The notes: a model not told the origin generated them from the letters alone. 64,000 nt of DNA from Chitinophagales bacterium (GCA_026003335.1 BPHB01000001.1:1572591-1636590), one strand, 5' to 3'; positions 1-8,519 are shown, counted from the first letter of the stretch. Numbers and translations: made by a program.

Positions 1-546
1 CCACGAGTGAATAATATCCCTTGCCGCATAGGTCAATGTGATTGTATAATCGGCAGCTTCCAGAAATTCTTTTTCTTTTTTTTTGAAATAGCGGTAAACA
101 GAAGCATACACCGGATTGTTCAAATTCCACAGCTTTCCGTCAATGCGTTCATCAGCCCAGAACCCTCGCATATCAAAAATGAACTTCACTCCATACCTTC
201 TTTTCAGCATCAGTCCTGCAAGAGCAGCAATGTAACTGCGGCAGTGGACCACATCAAAGCGATGGGTTTTATGCAGGGTACGCACCGTGCTTTGCATGCG
301 CATCACATCCCATAGTGTAGATAACACGGGTGGTGATTTGGTATACGTAAGCGGAATCCAGTGAATGCCTGCCTTGCCGGTTATAGTTTTAATAAGTGAG
401 AAGTTTTGTGCAAAGCGCTTCTTCTTCTCAAAGCTGAGCAGCCATATTTCAACAGAGGCATCTGATAAACCTTCTAGGTATGGCAGTACCTGCGACTGCC
501 CCAGAGGGTCGGTCATGCCGTCATAGGAAATGTAAAGCACTTTCAC
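1..546 (-). CDS. Glycosyltransferase family 4, N-terminal part (cut by window edge)
   Basis: This gene runs off the left edge; 182 codons are visible. It starts at GTG 546, whose bases overlap the TGA stop of the upstream asparagine synthase (GTGA), so the two are probably translationally coupled. The N-terminus reads KVLYISYDGMTDPLGQSQ, followed by a Rossmann-like region with VHCRSY and FIFDMRGFWADE, typical of the acceptor-binding half of GT4/GT-B glycosyltransferases in cell-surface polysaccharide loci. The catalytic donor-binding half lies outside the window. It probably adds a sugar during exopolysaccharide or capsule assembly at the cytoplasmic face of the inner membrane. The acceptor and donor cannot be told. 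No plus-strand gene is supported here. Confidence 0.8.
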   Translation of the reverse strand, partial: MKVLYISYDGMTDPLGQSQVLPYLEGLSDASVEIWLLSFEKKKRFAQNFSLIKTITGKAGIHWIPLTYTKSPPVLSTLWDVMRMQSTVRTLHKTHRFDVVHCRSYIAALAGLMLKRRYGVKFIFDMRGFWADERIDGKLWNLNNPVYASVYRYFKKKEKEFLEAADYTITLTYAARDIIHSW

Positions 547-2405
547 GCAGCAGTCGTTTCAAATGATTTTTTATACCATAGGTGTAGCACGATGATTATC
601 CAAAGCCGGTTGTACAAATAATCGGTGCCGGCATAGAATCTGCGCACCAGTTCTGAAACCACATCCGGCCGCAGCAAGCCAATCTCGTGCGTAACGGTTT
701 CATTAAGATAGGTGTCAACAAGATACTTCAGCTCGTTTTTAAGCCAGGTTGCAAGCGGAATGGCAAAGCCCCATTTTGGTCTTCCTGCAAAAAATTTCTC
801 CGGCACGTAATCATACAGCGCCTGCTTAAGCAGATACTTCATAACCGGACCGCGTAGCTTCAGCCGTTCATCCACATTGAGAGCAAATTCAACCAGACGG
901 TAATCCAGCAGGGGCACACGTGCTTCCAGGGAAAAATGCATGGAGGCCCGGTCAACCTTCACCAGCAGATCATCTTTCAGGTAATGAGATAAATCAAACA
1001 ATGCCTGACTTTCTGCAGCCGTAAGATTACGCGGAAGATCACTCCGCAATGTATCCGGCTCCAGTGGCTGGTAATAGGCAGGTTGCACAAGATGTTGTAT
1101 CTCCGTTTCGGAATAATTATACTGTTCTTGTGAAAAAATGTGTGACTGCAGTTTGTTTTCATGAGGATAGCGAAACAGATGCGCTGCTCTCTGGTAACGA
1201 GAGGACAGGCGACCGAGCGCCATTGCTGCGGGTTTTCTTAAAGCTCTTATCAGCGGATGCCGCAACCGCCTGGCCCACCGGTAAAAACCGTAGCCCATAT
1301 ACAACTCGTCACCCCCGTCTCCGGTAAGCACCATTTTCACGTGTTGTCTGGCAAGCCGTGAAACCAGCAGGGTAGGCAACGCAGATGAATCGGCAAATGG
1401 CTCGTCATAGATTTCCGGAAGCATGTCTACATACTCCAGCGCATCATTTTGTGAAACGGTAAACTCGTGGTGGTGTGTGCCCAAATATTTTGCAATCTGC
1501 CGCGCATAAGGGGCTTCATTAAATTTTGCTTCTTTAAAACCTATGGAAAATGTGTTTATCGGCTCTGCACTGTTGCGTTGAGCTATAGCCGTCACCAGGC
1601 TGGAGTCCGTTCCTCCGCTCAGAAAAGCACCATACGGCACATCGCTGATCATGCGGTATTGCACCGAGCTTACCAACAGCTCATTTAGCTTGCTTTTCGC
1701 TGTTAGTTCATCAGAAATCACCTCGGCCCTGATGTGATGTTCAGGCTTCCAGAATGAGGTAATGTGAAGTCCCTGGCTCTTCAGCCGGGCATAGCTGCCG
1801 GCAGGAAACTTTTTGATATGTGCATATATTGTATGCGGTTCGGGCACATAGCCCAGATAGAGATAATGGTTGAGTGCCGTTTTGCTGATAGCCTTCTGCT
1901 GCCGTATCTGCGGTAGCATCATCAAAGCCTTTATCTCTGATGCAAAAGCAAAATTCTTTCCGTCCCAGAAATAAAAAAGAGGCTTCTTGCCAAGCCGATC
2001 TCTGAAGAGAAATAATGCATCTTCCTGTACGTCATATACTGCAATGGCAAACATGCCATTGAGTTTATGGGCAATGTTTTCCCGCAGGCGTTCAAACCCC
2101 TCGGCTATGATTTCCGTATCGCTATGCGTACGTGTTCTTATCCCCAGTCCGGCAGCAAGGTCCCTGAAATTGTATATCTCACCGTTAAAGACGACCAGGT
2201 ACCTTCCGGAATGAGAATACATTGGCTGGTTGGCTGCCTCCGAAAGGTCAATGATGCTCAGGCGCCTGTGACCCAATCCAGTTTTCCCGTTGTAGTAAAA
2301 CCCGCAGGCATCGGGGCCACGGTGCCGCAACGTGCTTGTCATTTGTTGCAAATGTTCTTCGGTAAAAAGCAGGTCTGGCGAATAAAAACCGGCTATGCCG
2401 CACAT
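543..2405 (-). CDS. asnB: Asparagine synthase (glutamine-hydrolysing)
   Basis: 620 residues, the usual length for the family. Mature Cys2 (MCGIAGF) is the class II glutaminase nucleophile, with RHRGPDA near 27-33, GHRRLSIIDLS near 45 and NGEIYN near 74. The synthetase half carries the PP-loop SGGTDSS at 263-269. The reaction is glutamine-dependent, ATP-driven amidation, of aspartate or, in polysaccharide loci, possibly of a sugar acid. Its stop overlaps the GTG start of a GT4 glycosyltransferase, which argues for a role in surface polysaccharide formation rather than bulk asparagine supply; this is inference. A perfect TAnnTTTG element (TACATTTG) lies at 2410-2417, only 4 bases before the ATG, so a promoter there would give a nearly leaderless message. 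Confidence 0.9.
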   Translation of the reverse strand: MCGIAGFYSPDLLFTEEHLQQMTSTLRHRGPDACGFYYNGKTGLGHRRLSIIDLSEAANQPMYSHSGRYLVVFNGEIYNFRDLAAGLGIRTRTHSDTEIIAEGFERLRENIAHKLNGMFAIAVYDVQEDALFLFRDRLGKKPLFYFWDGKNFAFASEIKALMMLPQIRQQKAISKTALNHYLYLGYVPEPHTIYAHIKKFPAGSYARLKSQGLHITSFWKPEHHIRAEVISDELTAKSKLNELLVSSVQYRMISDVPYGAFLSGGTDSSLVTAIAQRNSAEPINTFSIGFKEAKFNEAPYARQIAKYLGTHHHEFTVSQNDALEYVDMLPEIYDEPFADSSALPTLLVSRLARQHVKMVLTGDGGDELYMGYGFYRWARRLRHPLIRALRKPAAMALGRLSSRYQRAAHLFRYPHENKLQSHIFSQEQYNYSETEIQHLVQPAYYQPLEPDTLRSDLPRNLTAAESQALFDLSHYLKDDLLVKVDRASMHFSLEARVPLLDYRLVEFALNVDERLKLRGPVMKYLLKQALYDYVPEKFFAGRPKWGFAIPLATWLKNELKYLVDTYLNETVTHEIGLLRPDVVSELVRRFYAGTDYLYNRLWIIIVLHLWYKKSFETTAA

Positions 2406-2528
2406 GGATCAAATGTATTATGCCCAAAGAGGACTAAGGCGCCCGGAATGCCTCCTAACATGCAGGCTACCTGCAAAAGCTGAAGAATCATGCCTGTTAA
2501 CCGGAAGCTTTCCAAACTCTTATCAAAA

Positions 2529-3506
2529 TTATCTCACCCCAAAGCTGCTGCCCTGTCTTGAAGGAAAATGAAACGCGAGTATTATTTCATGCGTATGACC
2601 CAGCTGCGCACGATGACGACCTACCTGCAGATCATAGGCATAGCCGAGCTGCATTTGTTTCCTGATAAGACAGCCTATATCCACAAACACCGTTTTTGAA
2701 CTGCGATAACCCGCTCCACCCCAGATAAAATTCTTATGCCTTATGCGGAAATAGGCATCATACTGCAAGGGTGCGCCTTTCACATAGTTGAGCCACACCA
2801 TGGGCTCCAGATAAATTTTGTTATAATATCCCCGCGGCACTTTGCCCCCCAGTGGAATCTTACCACCCGCATGGACATAATAATGGTTGACTCTCTTGAT
2901 ACGCGTGGTAGCATCAGCAGCTTTAAAACGGGCGGTGAGCGGAATAAGCTGCGGAGCAGCAAATCCCAGAAAAAATTTATCGTAATAATAATAAATCCCT
3001 AGTCCTGCATTGGGTAAGAAGGCTGACTGGTCATCCCGTGACACCGCCTGATCTACGGGGTTTTCCAGAACAAGCTCAGAAGATTTCAACTGATAATAAT
3101 AGCCCGATAAGGCTATTCCGGCCGATATTTTGCTGTTGCGTAAAAAACGCGCCCAGTGAAACGGCTGAATCTTTCGGAAGCTGACATGATAGGCGAAGGT
3201 GACAGTGGCCCCCGTATAAGACGTGGGTCCGGTTACGTCATACACTATATGTCCACCCAGGCCAATATTGGTACGGGAAACAGGGGTACGGTAGCTGGCA
3301 CTTAAGGTACGCGGATGCCCTTCCATCCTATTCCACTGATCACGATAAGAAGCCGCTATCACCCCATGATCTTCTACCCCCGTAATAGCCGGATTCAGCA
3401 CAAATCCGTTCTCATGGTAAAGACTGAAGATGGGTAGCTGCTGAGATAAGCCCCTCTGCACCGCAATCATGCAGGCAACCAGAAAAAATGTCTTCCTCAT
3501 AAGCAT
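2529..3506 (-). CDS. PorP/SprF-family outer-membrane protein
   Basis: 325 residues with an N-terminal signal peptide (KTFFLVACMIAV, cleavage near the LSQ). The mature start QLPIFSLYHENGFVLNPAITG is characteristic of the PorP/SprF family: a Bacteroidota beta-barrel associated with type IX secretion and gliding, usually paired with a large secreted partner. The rest is rich in alternating aromatic strands with GLGIYYYYDKFFLGFAAPQL, as in this family. The sequence opens ATG-CTT-ATG, so translation may begin at 3500 instead. It lies just downstream of two T9SS cargo genes on the same strand, with a hairpin between. It may help anchor or export one of them, but this is not shown by the sequence. 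Confidence 0.85.
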   Translation of the reverse strand: MLMRKTFFLVACMIAVQRGLSQQLPIFSLYHENGFVLNPAITGVEDHGVIAASYRDQWNRMEGHPRTLSASYRTPVSRTNIGLGGHIVYDVTGPTSYTGATVTFAYHVSFRKIQPFHWARFLRNSKISAGIALSGYYYQLKSSELVLENPVDQAVSRDDQSAFLPNAGLGIYYYYDKFFLGFAAPQLIPLTARFKAADATTRIKRVNHYYVHAGGKIPLGGKVPRGYYNKIYLEPMVWLNYVKGAPLQYDAYFRIRHKNFIWGGAGYRSSKTVFVDIGCLIRKQMQLGYAYDLQVGRHRAQLGHTHEIILAFHFPSRQGSSFGVR

Positions 3507-3594
3507 GCAGCCTATCTGTTAAGCTAATGCTCAGCAAAGTAAGACAATATTTGCCAAAATCTATGCACGACCCATGGCTGCGCATACACGCACT

Positions 3595-3620
3595 GCAGGA
3601 TACAGGATCCTGTGTCCTGC
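3595..3620. terminator. Strong 11-bp hairpin, candidate terminator
   Basis: An inverted repeat with arms 3595-3605 and 3610-3620 and a GATC loop, one wobble position. It lies in the 154-bp gap between the T9SS tail-fibre-like gene ending at 3661 and the PorP/SprF gene starting at 3506. No clear U-run follows, so it could equally be an RNA processing or stability element. Confidence 0.45.
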
Positions 3621-3660
3621 TGCTGGATTCTTATTCCTTATGCCTTGCTTCCTGCGATGA

Positions 3661-6120
3661 CTACCGCTTCACCATCCGCTTCGTCTCCACCACCTCTCCG
3701 TCTATCACCAGCGAGTAGCTGTAAGTGCCGCTGCTCAGGTTCTGGGCGAACACCGTCATGATGCCGTAGCCTTTCTGCAATTCTACCGTCTTGATGATAC
3801 GCCCCGTGATGTCGAAGAACAGCATCTGCGCTTTACCTGTTTCTTCCGGAATGAAATACGAGATAGACGTCTGTTCCTTGAACGGGTTCGGGACGTTCTG
3901 CTCCAGGATCACGACTTGCAGTGAGCTGAGTTCTACCGTCAGATGGTTGGCATTGTCTTCTTCCTCTCCGGTTTGTTCTTCCGGGTTTGATTGGCGGTAG
4001 CCTACTCCGCAGCATTGGTTGATCGTATTCTCCAAGTTGGTCAATGTGCCTCTTATGGCTGCAGACAGCGAGTCTATTCTTGCCTGCTGCTCTTCTATGG
4101 TGGCTTGCTGTGCCTGCATGGCGCTGATGAGGTAGGGGATCAATCCCGTGTAGTTCACCGCCTTGAATTCAGCCCTTTCCGATAGCATTTTGCCTTGCAG
4201 TCCCCTCATCTCCGGCTGCACTCTTGTAGTGACCAGTTCAGGTAATAATTGCTCTACTTCCTGTGCGATGAGCCCGTGTTGGATACCTCCCGGCAGCGAC
4301 ATTGTCCGGAAGTCTTCCGTTTTGAATGCATAGCTTCTGGGCTTCAGTGACCGGATTACATTTAACGACTCCCATCTATCCATGTCGGCTATGTTGGTCT
4401 TCAGCCGCTGATCAGATGTCTCATAAACAGCACCTGTCACGGTTACATCCCCGGCAAAGTAGCCAGCCGTGCTGGAATCCGATCCTCCCGCCAGAGCAAA
4501 CAAGCCAATGTTAATGCCGCTTTCATATTCGGCCCCAAACAATCCACCTACATTTACACTGTCAGAACCTGATGCAAAAGCAATAACCCCTGCATGTATA
4601 GCAGTATCTGTATCTTCATCTTCCGACAATGCAAACACTGCTGCATTGAAAGCGCTGGATCCCTTACTCACGGCTATTACCCCTATGTTTTTTCCTGCAG
4701 AAGGCAAATGGGCAAAACCCGCAACTCCTGCATTCATCTGTTCATCTTCGGGTCCGGGTAGCTCCGCACCACCTGCACTGCCCAAAACCCCAATATTGGC
4801 AATGCCCGCATGGATGCTCACTCCCACTACTCCGGCCTGTGAGAACGTATCGCTGTCTGCATAACCAAATATCCCAGCCTGATTGGTACCAGCACGCACA
4901 ACCAGGCGCGCTCCCTCCAAAGTATCGGTTGCACCTATGCCTACATTGTTGCCGTTATCATAAATGAGACTGTTGCACAGGACGTTGTTCACCGCATCCC
5001 ACTTGGTAACATAGTTTGAATCCGTTGGGGTGGCGCAGGAGGAGACTTTGCCATTGTTGAGTTCGTTGACGCCTGCAACGAGGAGTGGAAGCAGACCATT
5101 GTATGAAAGTCCAAGCAAATCCATATCATTCACGATCGCATTGCCCGCAGTATCCCTTATCTCAGGGACTCCAAAGCTAACAGTGAGTTCAGGTGCAACT
5201 GTATCCACTTGCTGAGCGATAAAGCCATATTTCCTGCCAGAAGGAAGGAAAGGAAAACTGTCTCGTTTGTAAACATAACTTTTGGGTTGTAATTGAGACA
5301 ACAAAGCAAGGACATTGGTCACATTCTCAATACTGTCTTTTAAAGTGATATCGGATGCATCTATGTGTTCGATTGCAATGGAATAACCGAAGTGCAAAGC
5401 CGCTAAATCTCCACCCATTGAGAATATCCCCACGTTATCATAGCCTGTTGAGGACTGTGCCAAACGGCCAAAAAATGCACCACCAACATTTGTTTGACCA
5501 TTGTTATTTCTTGCCTCCCCATGAACGGCAATATTACCACTGAGGGTAAAACTACCTGTACATCCAACGCATGCTGTCAGAGATGAAAGTCCAATTCGCT
5601 GTGTCTGGTTATTAACTGCAACCAGCACGTTGTTTTGCGGATTTGTATTGACCCCGATTCTGTTTCCATCATCCGTAATAATGCTGTTGCCTATAACTTT
5701 ATTATTAGTATACCATTTGGTCAAATGATTGGCATTAGTCGGACCGCTCCATGCCTTTACATCGCCTCCGGGCACATAGATCACATCACCCTCCTCATCT
5801 ACCGAGAGCACACCGGGGCCGGGGTTGGGATCGGTGAATACATAGGATCCTGACCGGAGCTGCGTGAACCGCAGCATGCTGCCCTGCACGGCATTGATCT
5901 CCAGCTTGGCTTGCGGGGTTGGCGTGTTTATACCGACATTCCCGTTGGCATCCACACGCATTCGCTCTATGCCCTGGGTATGGATTGGAAAGGGTTGGAA
6001 ATTGTTGGTGCCGATATATTGCCCTGTTGTAGTATTCCCGTTTAAATTCCATTGGGAATACGTTGGCTGGTTCAATGCAATCAGCATTGCAACAAGCGTG
6101 AAAAAGCATTGGTTTTTCAT
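3661..6120 (-). CDS. T9SS-secreted protein with two tail-fibre S74 chaperone domains
   Basis: 819 residues. Signal peptide 1-22 ending at TYSQ. Two peptidase_S74-like intramolecular chaperone modules are visible, at about 255-350 (SDITLK, then YGFIAQQVD) and 567-680 (SDQRLK, then HGLIAQEVE); both keep the SDxxLK arrangement around the autocleavage site of phage endosialidase tails. Between them is a Gly/Ala/Asn-rich beta-repeat stretch (~390-565) resembling trimeric fibre shafts. A short coiled-coil (~665-700, AQQATIEEQQARIDSL) and a T9SS type A sorting domain (735-819; QNVPNPFKEQ) follow. It is probably a secreted surface fibre. It starts 15 bases after the upstream T9SS gene, so the two are likely co-transcribed. 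No phage genes surround it. Confidence 0.85.
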   Translation of the reverse strand: MKNQCFFTLVAMLIALNQPTYSQWNLNGNTTTGQYIGTNNFQPFPIHTQGIERMRVDANGNVGINTPTPQAKLEINAVQGSMLRFTQLRSGSYVFTDPNPGPGVLSVDEEGDVIYVPGGDVKAWSGPTNANHLTKWYTNNKVIGNSIITDDGNRIGVNTNPQNNVLVAVNNQTQRIGLSSLTACVGCTGSFTLSGNIAVHGEARNNNGQTNVGGAFFGRLAQSSTGYDNVGIFSMGGDLAALHFGYSIAIEHIDASDITLKDSIENVTNVLALLSQLQPKSYVYKRDSFPFLPSGRKYGFIAQQVDTVAPELTVSFGVPEIRDTAGNAIVNDMDLLGLSYNGLLPLLVAGVNELNNGKVSSCATPTDSNYVTKWDAVNNVLCNSLIYDNGNNVGIGATDTLEGARLVVRAGTNQAGIFGYADSDTFSQAGVVGVSIHAGIANIGVLGSAGGAELPGPEDEQMNAGVAGFAHLPSAGKNIGVIAVSKGSSAFNAAVFALSEDEDTDTAIHAGVIAFASGSDSVNVGGLFGAEYESGINIGLFALAGGSDSSTAGYFAGDVTVTGAVYETSDQRLKTNIADMDRWESLNVIRSLKPRSYAFKTEDFRTMSLPGGIQHGLIAQEVEQLLPELVTTRVQPEMRGLQGKMLSERAEFKAVNYTGLIPYLISAMQAQQATIEEQQARIDSLSAAIRGTLTNLENTINQCCGVGYRQSNPEEQTGEEEDNANHLTVELSSLQVVILEQNVPNPFKEQTSISYFIPEETGKAQMLFFDITGRIIKTVELQKGYGIMTVFAQNLSSGTYSYSLVIDGEVVETKRMVKR

Positions 6121-6135
6121 GACAGGTTTTAAGGA

Positions 6136-7629
6136 TTAAATAATAGAAAGCTTTAAAGACAGGTTTTGACCTTGTGTTTTTATAGTTAAAAAATAAATGC
6201 CGGGGTTAAGTTGTCCCTTGCGCAGCATAAACTTTATTTCGGTGCTGCCTATTTTCATCACCGTAATGTCTGTTTTACATTCCCTGCCCAGGGCATCAAA
6301 AAGAATATATTCCGTTTTCTCATTTAAAGAATGGTTCGGGACGAACACTTCTATAGTCGTAAAATCAGAAAACGGATTGGGATAAACCCGGGCATTGGTG
6401 GCAGATGGACTTTGCGCAATACCGGAAATAGGTTCCCCGTAGCAGGGATATGCCGAGCTACCCGTATAAAAATAACTTTCCACCGTATTGGTAAGGCCCC
6501 GGTAATTATTTGCACCATTCAGATATATACCTTGCCAATTAAAGCTGCACAGCGTACCCAGGGCATTGGGATTATTTATCACGCCAACATATTTCCTGCC
6601 GGGATCGCTCAACTGCGCCACGTAAATTTTGCCATCTCTGCCAATCTGCATTATAGCAAATGAGATGGCCGGATTTTCGTAAATTACTTTTTTTGATGCC
6701 GCTATGGCAACCGCATCTCCAGCTTCTAAATCATATTGGAGTACTTTGCCATTTAGAGTTCCAATGTATAGTTTTGAATTATCTGGTGAAAATGAAATCC
6801 CAAAATCGCCAGTATCTTTTTGTAAAGGGATCGGGTTGGTAAGTATCCCCGTAGATTTATCAAAATCATAAACGTATGGAACGATGTCAATGCCGGAAAA
6901 TGTGATGGCCAACCTTTCTCCGTTTGGCGAGAACTTCATCATTCCTCCTTGCTCGGCAAATCCAAATCCGTTATCTGTGGGAGCTATGTCCGTAATTACC
7001 GGGGTTGTAATGCCGGAATCCGTAACGAGGTATGCCCGGAACCTCCTGTTATACAATTCATGCACCATCACCCAGATGTCATGACCATTACAGTGGTGCA
7101 CAGCCGCTATTTTAGCGCCTACTCCGGGAGTTGCGCCTATCAGCTCAACATTCTTTTCAATGATCGTATTAATGCTCAAATCAACCAGGTTATACCACAA
7201 CCTGAAAGGAACAGTGAAATAATAAACCAAGTCCGGATCACCGGGCTTAGGAACGGCTAACGAATGTTGAATACCTACTCCTGGGTCAAAACCAATTGTG
7301 CCGGAACCATTTTGAAAAATGGTGTGATTTTTATTATACAAACGGTAATACCCTCCGTACAGCACTAAGCTCCCTGCCGAATCGCATAAGGATGAAAACC
7401 CATATGGTTTGCCTCCATTCATTACAATGGGATGACCACTTTCGAAGTGCAAACTTGGCGCATCTCCTGCAAAAGGTGTAGACTCATCTCCAAATTGCCA
7501 GACATTTGCTCTGTTTATTTCAAGTCCTGGATTTTTATAATTCCCTTGTGCAAAGGAATCAATATTGAATAAATTAAGAGATACCGTAAACGAGACGAGT
7601 ATAATAAATAGAAAATACTGCTTTTTCAT
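6136..7629 (-). CDS. Secreted beta-propeller protein with T9SS sorting domain
   Basis: 497 residues from ATG 7629. A further in-frame ATG at 7707 would put 26 hydrophilic residues before the signal peptide (KKQYFLFIILVSFTVSLNLF, cleavage near SFAQ), so 7629 is preferred. The middle holds WD40/YVTN-like blade motifs (FSPNGERLAITFSG; SFSPDNSKLYIGTLNGKV) of a beta-propeller, and the last ~85 residues form a T9SS type A sorting domain (VYPNPFSDFTTIEV ... GIYFLTIKT). It is probably exported across the outer membrane and attached to the surface. No enzyme residues were recognised. An 8-bp stem in the leader reaches into the ATG. The tail-fibre-like gene follows after 15 bases. Confidence 0.8.
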   Translation of the reverse strand: MKKQYFLFIILVSFTVSLNLFNIDSFAQGNYKNPGLEINRANVWQFGDESTPFAGDAPSLHFESGHPIVMNGGKPYGFSSLCDSAGSLVLYGGYYRLYNKNHTIFQNGSGTIGFDPGVGIQHSLAVPKPGDPDLVYYFTVPFRLWYNLVDLSINTIIEKNVELIGATPGVGAKIAAVHHCNGHDIWVMVHELYNRRFRAYLVTDSGITTPVITDIAPTDNGFGFAEQGGMMKFSPNGERLAITFSGIDIVPYVYDFDKSTGILTNPIPLQKDTGDFGISFSPDNSKLYIGTLNGKVLQYDLEAGDAVAIAASKKVIYENPAISFAIMQIGRDGKIYVAQLSDPGRKYVGVINNPNALGTLCSFNWQGIYLNGANNYRGLTNTVESYFYTGSSAYPCYGEPISGIAQSPSATNARVYPNPFSDFTTIEVFVPNHSLNEKTEYILFDALGRECKTDITVMKIGSTEIKFMLRKGQLNPGIYFLTIKTQGQNLSLKLSII

Positions 7630-7668
7630 GTGATGAGATTTTTGATGGTTAATAAATGTGTCATCACA
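7629..7668 (-). promoter_or_regulatory. Hairpin covering the translation start of the beta-propeller gene
   Basis: The arms 7629-7636 (TGTGATGA) and 7661-7668 (TCATCACA) are perfectly complementary. The stem includes the first base of the start codon at 7629, so in the mRNA it could hide the initiation region. Whether it forms is not known. Confidence 0.4.
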
Positions 7669-7761
7669 AGTTAATATATTCTCTCTATCGGTGAAGCGGC
7701 TTTTCATGGCAAAAGCACACTCAAGGTAAATATGCTACGGCTGCAAAGCTCATGTTCCACT

Positions 7762-7831
7762 TAAGGCGAAATAGGGCGTGATAAGGCGAAATAATTCCAC
7801 ATGGGGCGAGATAAGGCGAGTTAGGGAGTGA
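7762..7831. repeat. Iteron-like direct repeats, 20/30-bp phased
   Basis: TAAGGCGA occurs at 7762, 7782 and 7812. A 16-mer starting GGGCG and ending AAGGCGA occurs at 7774-7789 and 7804-7819 with one mismatch and exact 30-bp spacing. The spacing in multiples of ten would place copies on the same helical face. The repeats lie ~130 bp upstream of the T9SS gene start at 7629, in a stretch without genes. Confidence 0.6.
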
Positions 7832-7903
7832 TCGGCCAATATCAAAAATGAACCAGCCTGCATGACTCCGGTGCGCTCTCGGTAGATTAGGGTGATGCGA
7901 TAA

Positions 7904-8047
7904 TGTGCCGTCAGGCACAAGACGTTGTTAGAAAATGGGTAACCGACAAAACCCAAAGTGCCGTACGGCACGACACGTCCTGCCTGTGGACAGGTTATTC
8001 CGGCTCTTTGAGAAGATAACGAATTAACGTCTCGTCCCTGACGGGAC
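7904..8047. repeat. Cluster of short palindromes, possible dispersed repeat
   Basis: Four hairpins lie in 144 bases: 7904-7919 (TGTGCC/GGCACA), 7958-7971 (perfect palindrome GTGCCGTACGGCAC), 7983-7994 (CCTGT/ACAGG) and 8034-8047 (GTCCC/GGGAC). They share similar composition and differ only in stem sequence, as in intergenic repeat elements of other Bacteroidota; that comparison is from memory. The rest of 7832-8191 holds no gene that I can support. Confidence 0.5.
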
Positions 8048-8191
8048 TTGGTGCATTAGGTCAATCTTTACTAACAACCTTTTGATGGATGTTTCAAAGC
8101 TGAAATTTTAATTTAAATAGAGAATGAAACGGCCCTGCGTGGTAGAGGGAGAGAATTAGTTGTGAAAAATTATTGTATACCGCTGTCACTT

Positions 8192-8449
8192 TCAACAAGG
8201 CTCACCTACGTGTTCCACAATAGCCCTTACCTGGGCGGGAGTGAGGAGCCGGGTGCGCTTGTAAGCTTCTTTATCAGGAAACACTCCGGGGCAGTGCGGG
8301 CGCAACCTTGCAATCCACTTGCCTAATGTTTTCAGGCTGATGCCATACATTCGGGCAAGCTCGCTTTTACCATAAACCCTGATAACGAATTTCTCTTCAG
8401 CGGTCCGGTGAAAAAATTCGTTGTTTATTTTTAGGGAGTTTTGAGCCAT
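8192..8449 (-). CDS. Small DUF4248-like helix-turn-helix protein
   Basis: 85 residues from ATG 8449. The sequence FVIRVYGKSELARMYG, then a short HTH (SLKTLGKWIARL) and the end LTPAQVRAIVEHVGEP, fits the DUF4248 family, small Bacteroidota proteins predicted to bind DNA and often found near mobile or accessory regions. An upstream in-frame ATG at 8521 would start with Met-Gly-Gly-Gly read from a G10 tract and run through a perfect palindrome; I treat that stretch as control DNA and prefer 8449. The gene stands alone between repeat-rich spacers. Autoregulation through the palindrome is a reasonable inference. Target genes are unknown. Confidence 0.7.
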   Translation of the reverse strand: MAQNSLKINNEFFHRTAEEKFVIRVYGKSELARMYGISLKTLGKWIARLRPHCPGVFPDKEAYKRTRLLTPAQVRAIVEHVGEPC

Positions 8450-8481
8450 GTTTCCAGGCGGTTTATGATCTCTGTTGACTA

Positions 8482-8501
8482 TATTTATGATGTCATAAAT
8501 A
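8482..8501. promoter_or_regulatory. Perfect 20-bp palindrome, candidate operator
   Basis: Arms TATTTATGA (8482-8490) and TCATAAATA (8493-8501) with a 2-bp centre. It lies 33-52 bases upstream of the preferred start (8449) of the DUF4248-like HTH gene, where a promoter would be expected, so it may be that protein's own operator. Confidence 0.6.
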
Positions 8502-8509
8502 GATAATAT

Positions 8510-8519
8510 CCCCCCCCCC
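8510..8519 (-). repeat. Homopolymer tract of ten G (minus strand)
   Basis: Ten consecutive C on the given strand. The tract adjoins the palindrome of the HTH gene and directly follows the AT of an upstream ATG. Length change by slippage could alter promoter spacing, or the frame of the longer reading of the gene. Sequencing error in such tracts is also common. Confidence 0.7.

Noticed and set aside
7-315. 102-codon plus-strand frame at the left edge
   Set aside because: The opposite strand has a clear GT4 glycosyltransferase frame through the whole stretch, coupled to asnB.
3661-6120. Prophage, because of tail-fibre-type S74 domains
   Set aside because: No other phage genes nearby, and the protein has a signal peptide and T9SS sorting domain.
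7762-8047. CRISPR array or plasmid origin
   Set aside because: Repeats are too short and unequal, spacers are not unique units, and no cas or rep gene is near.
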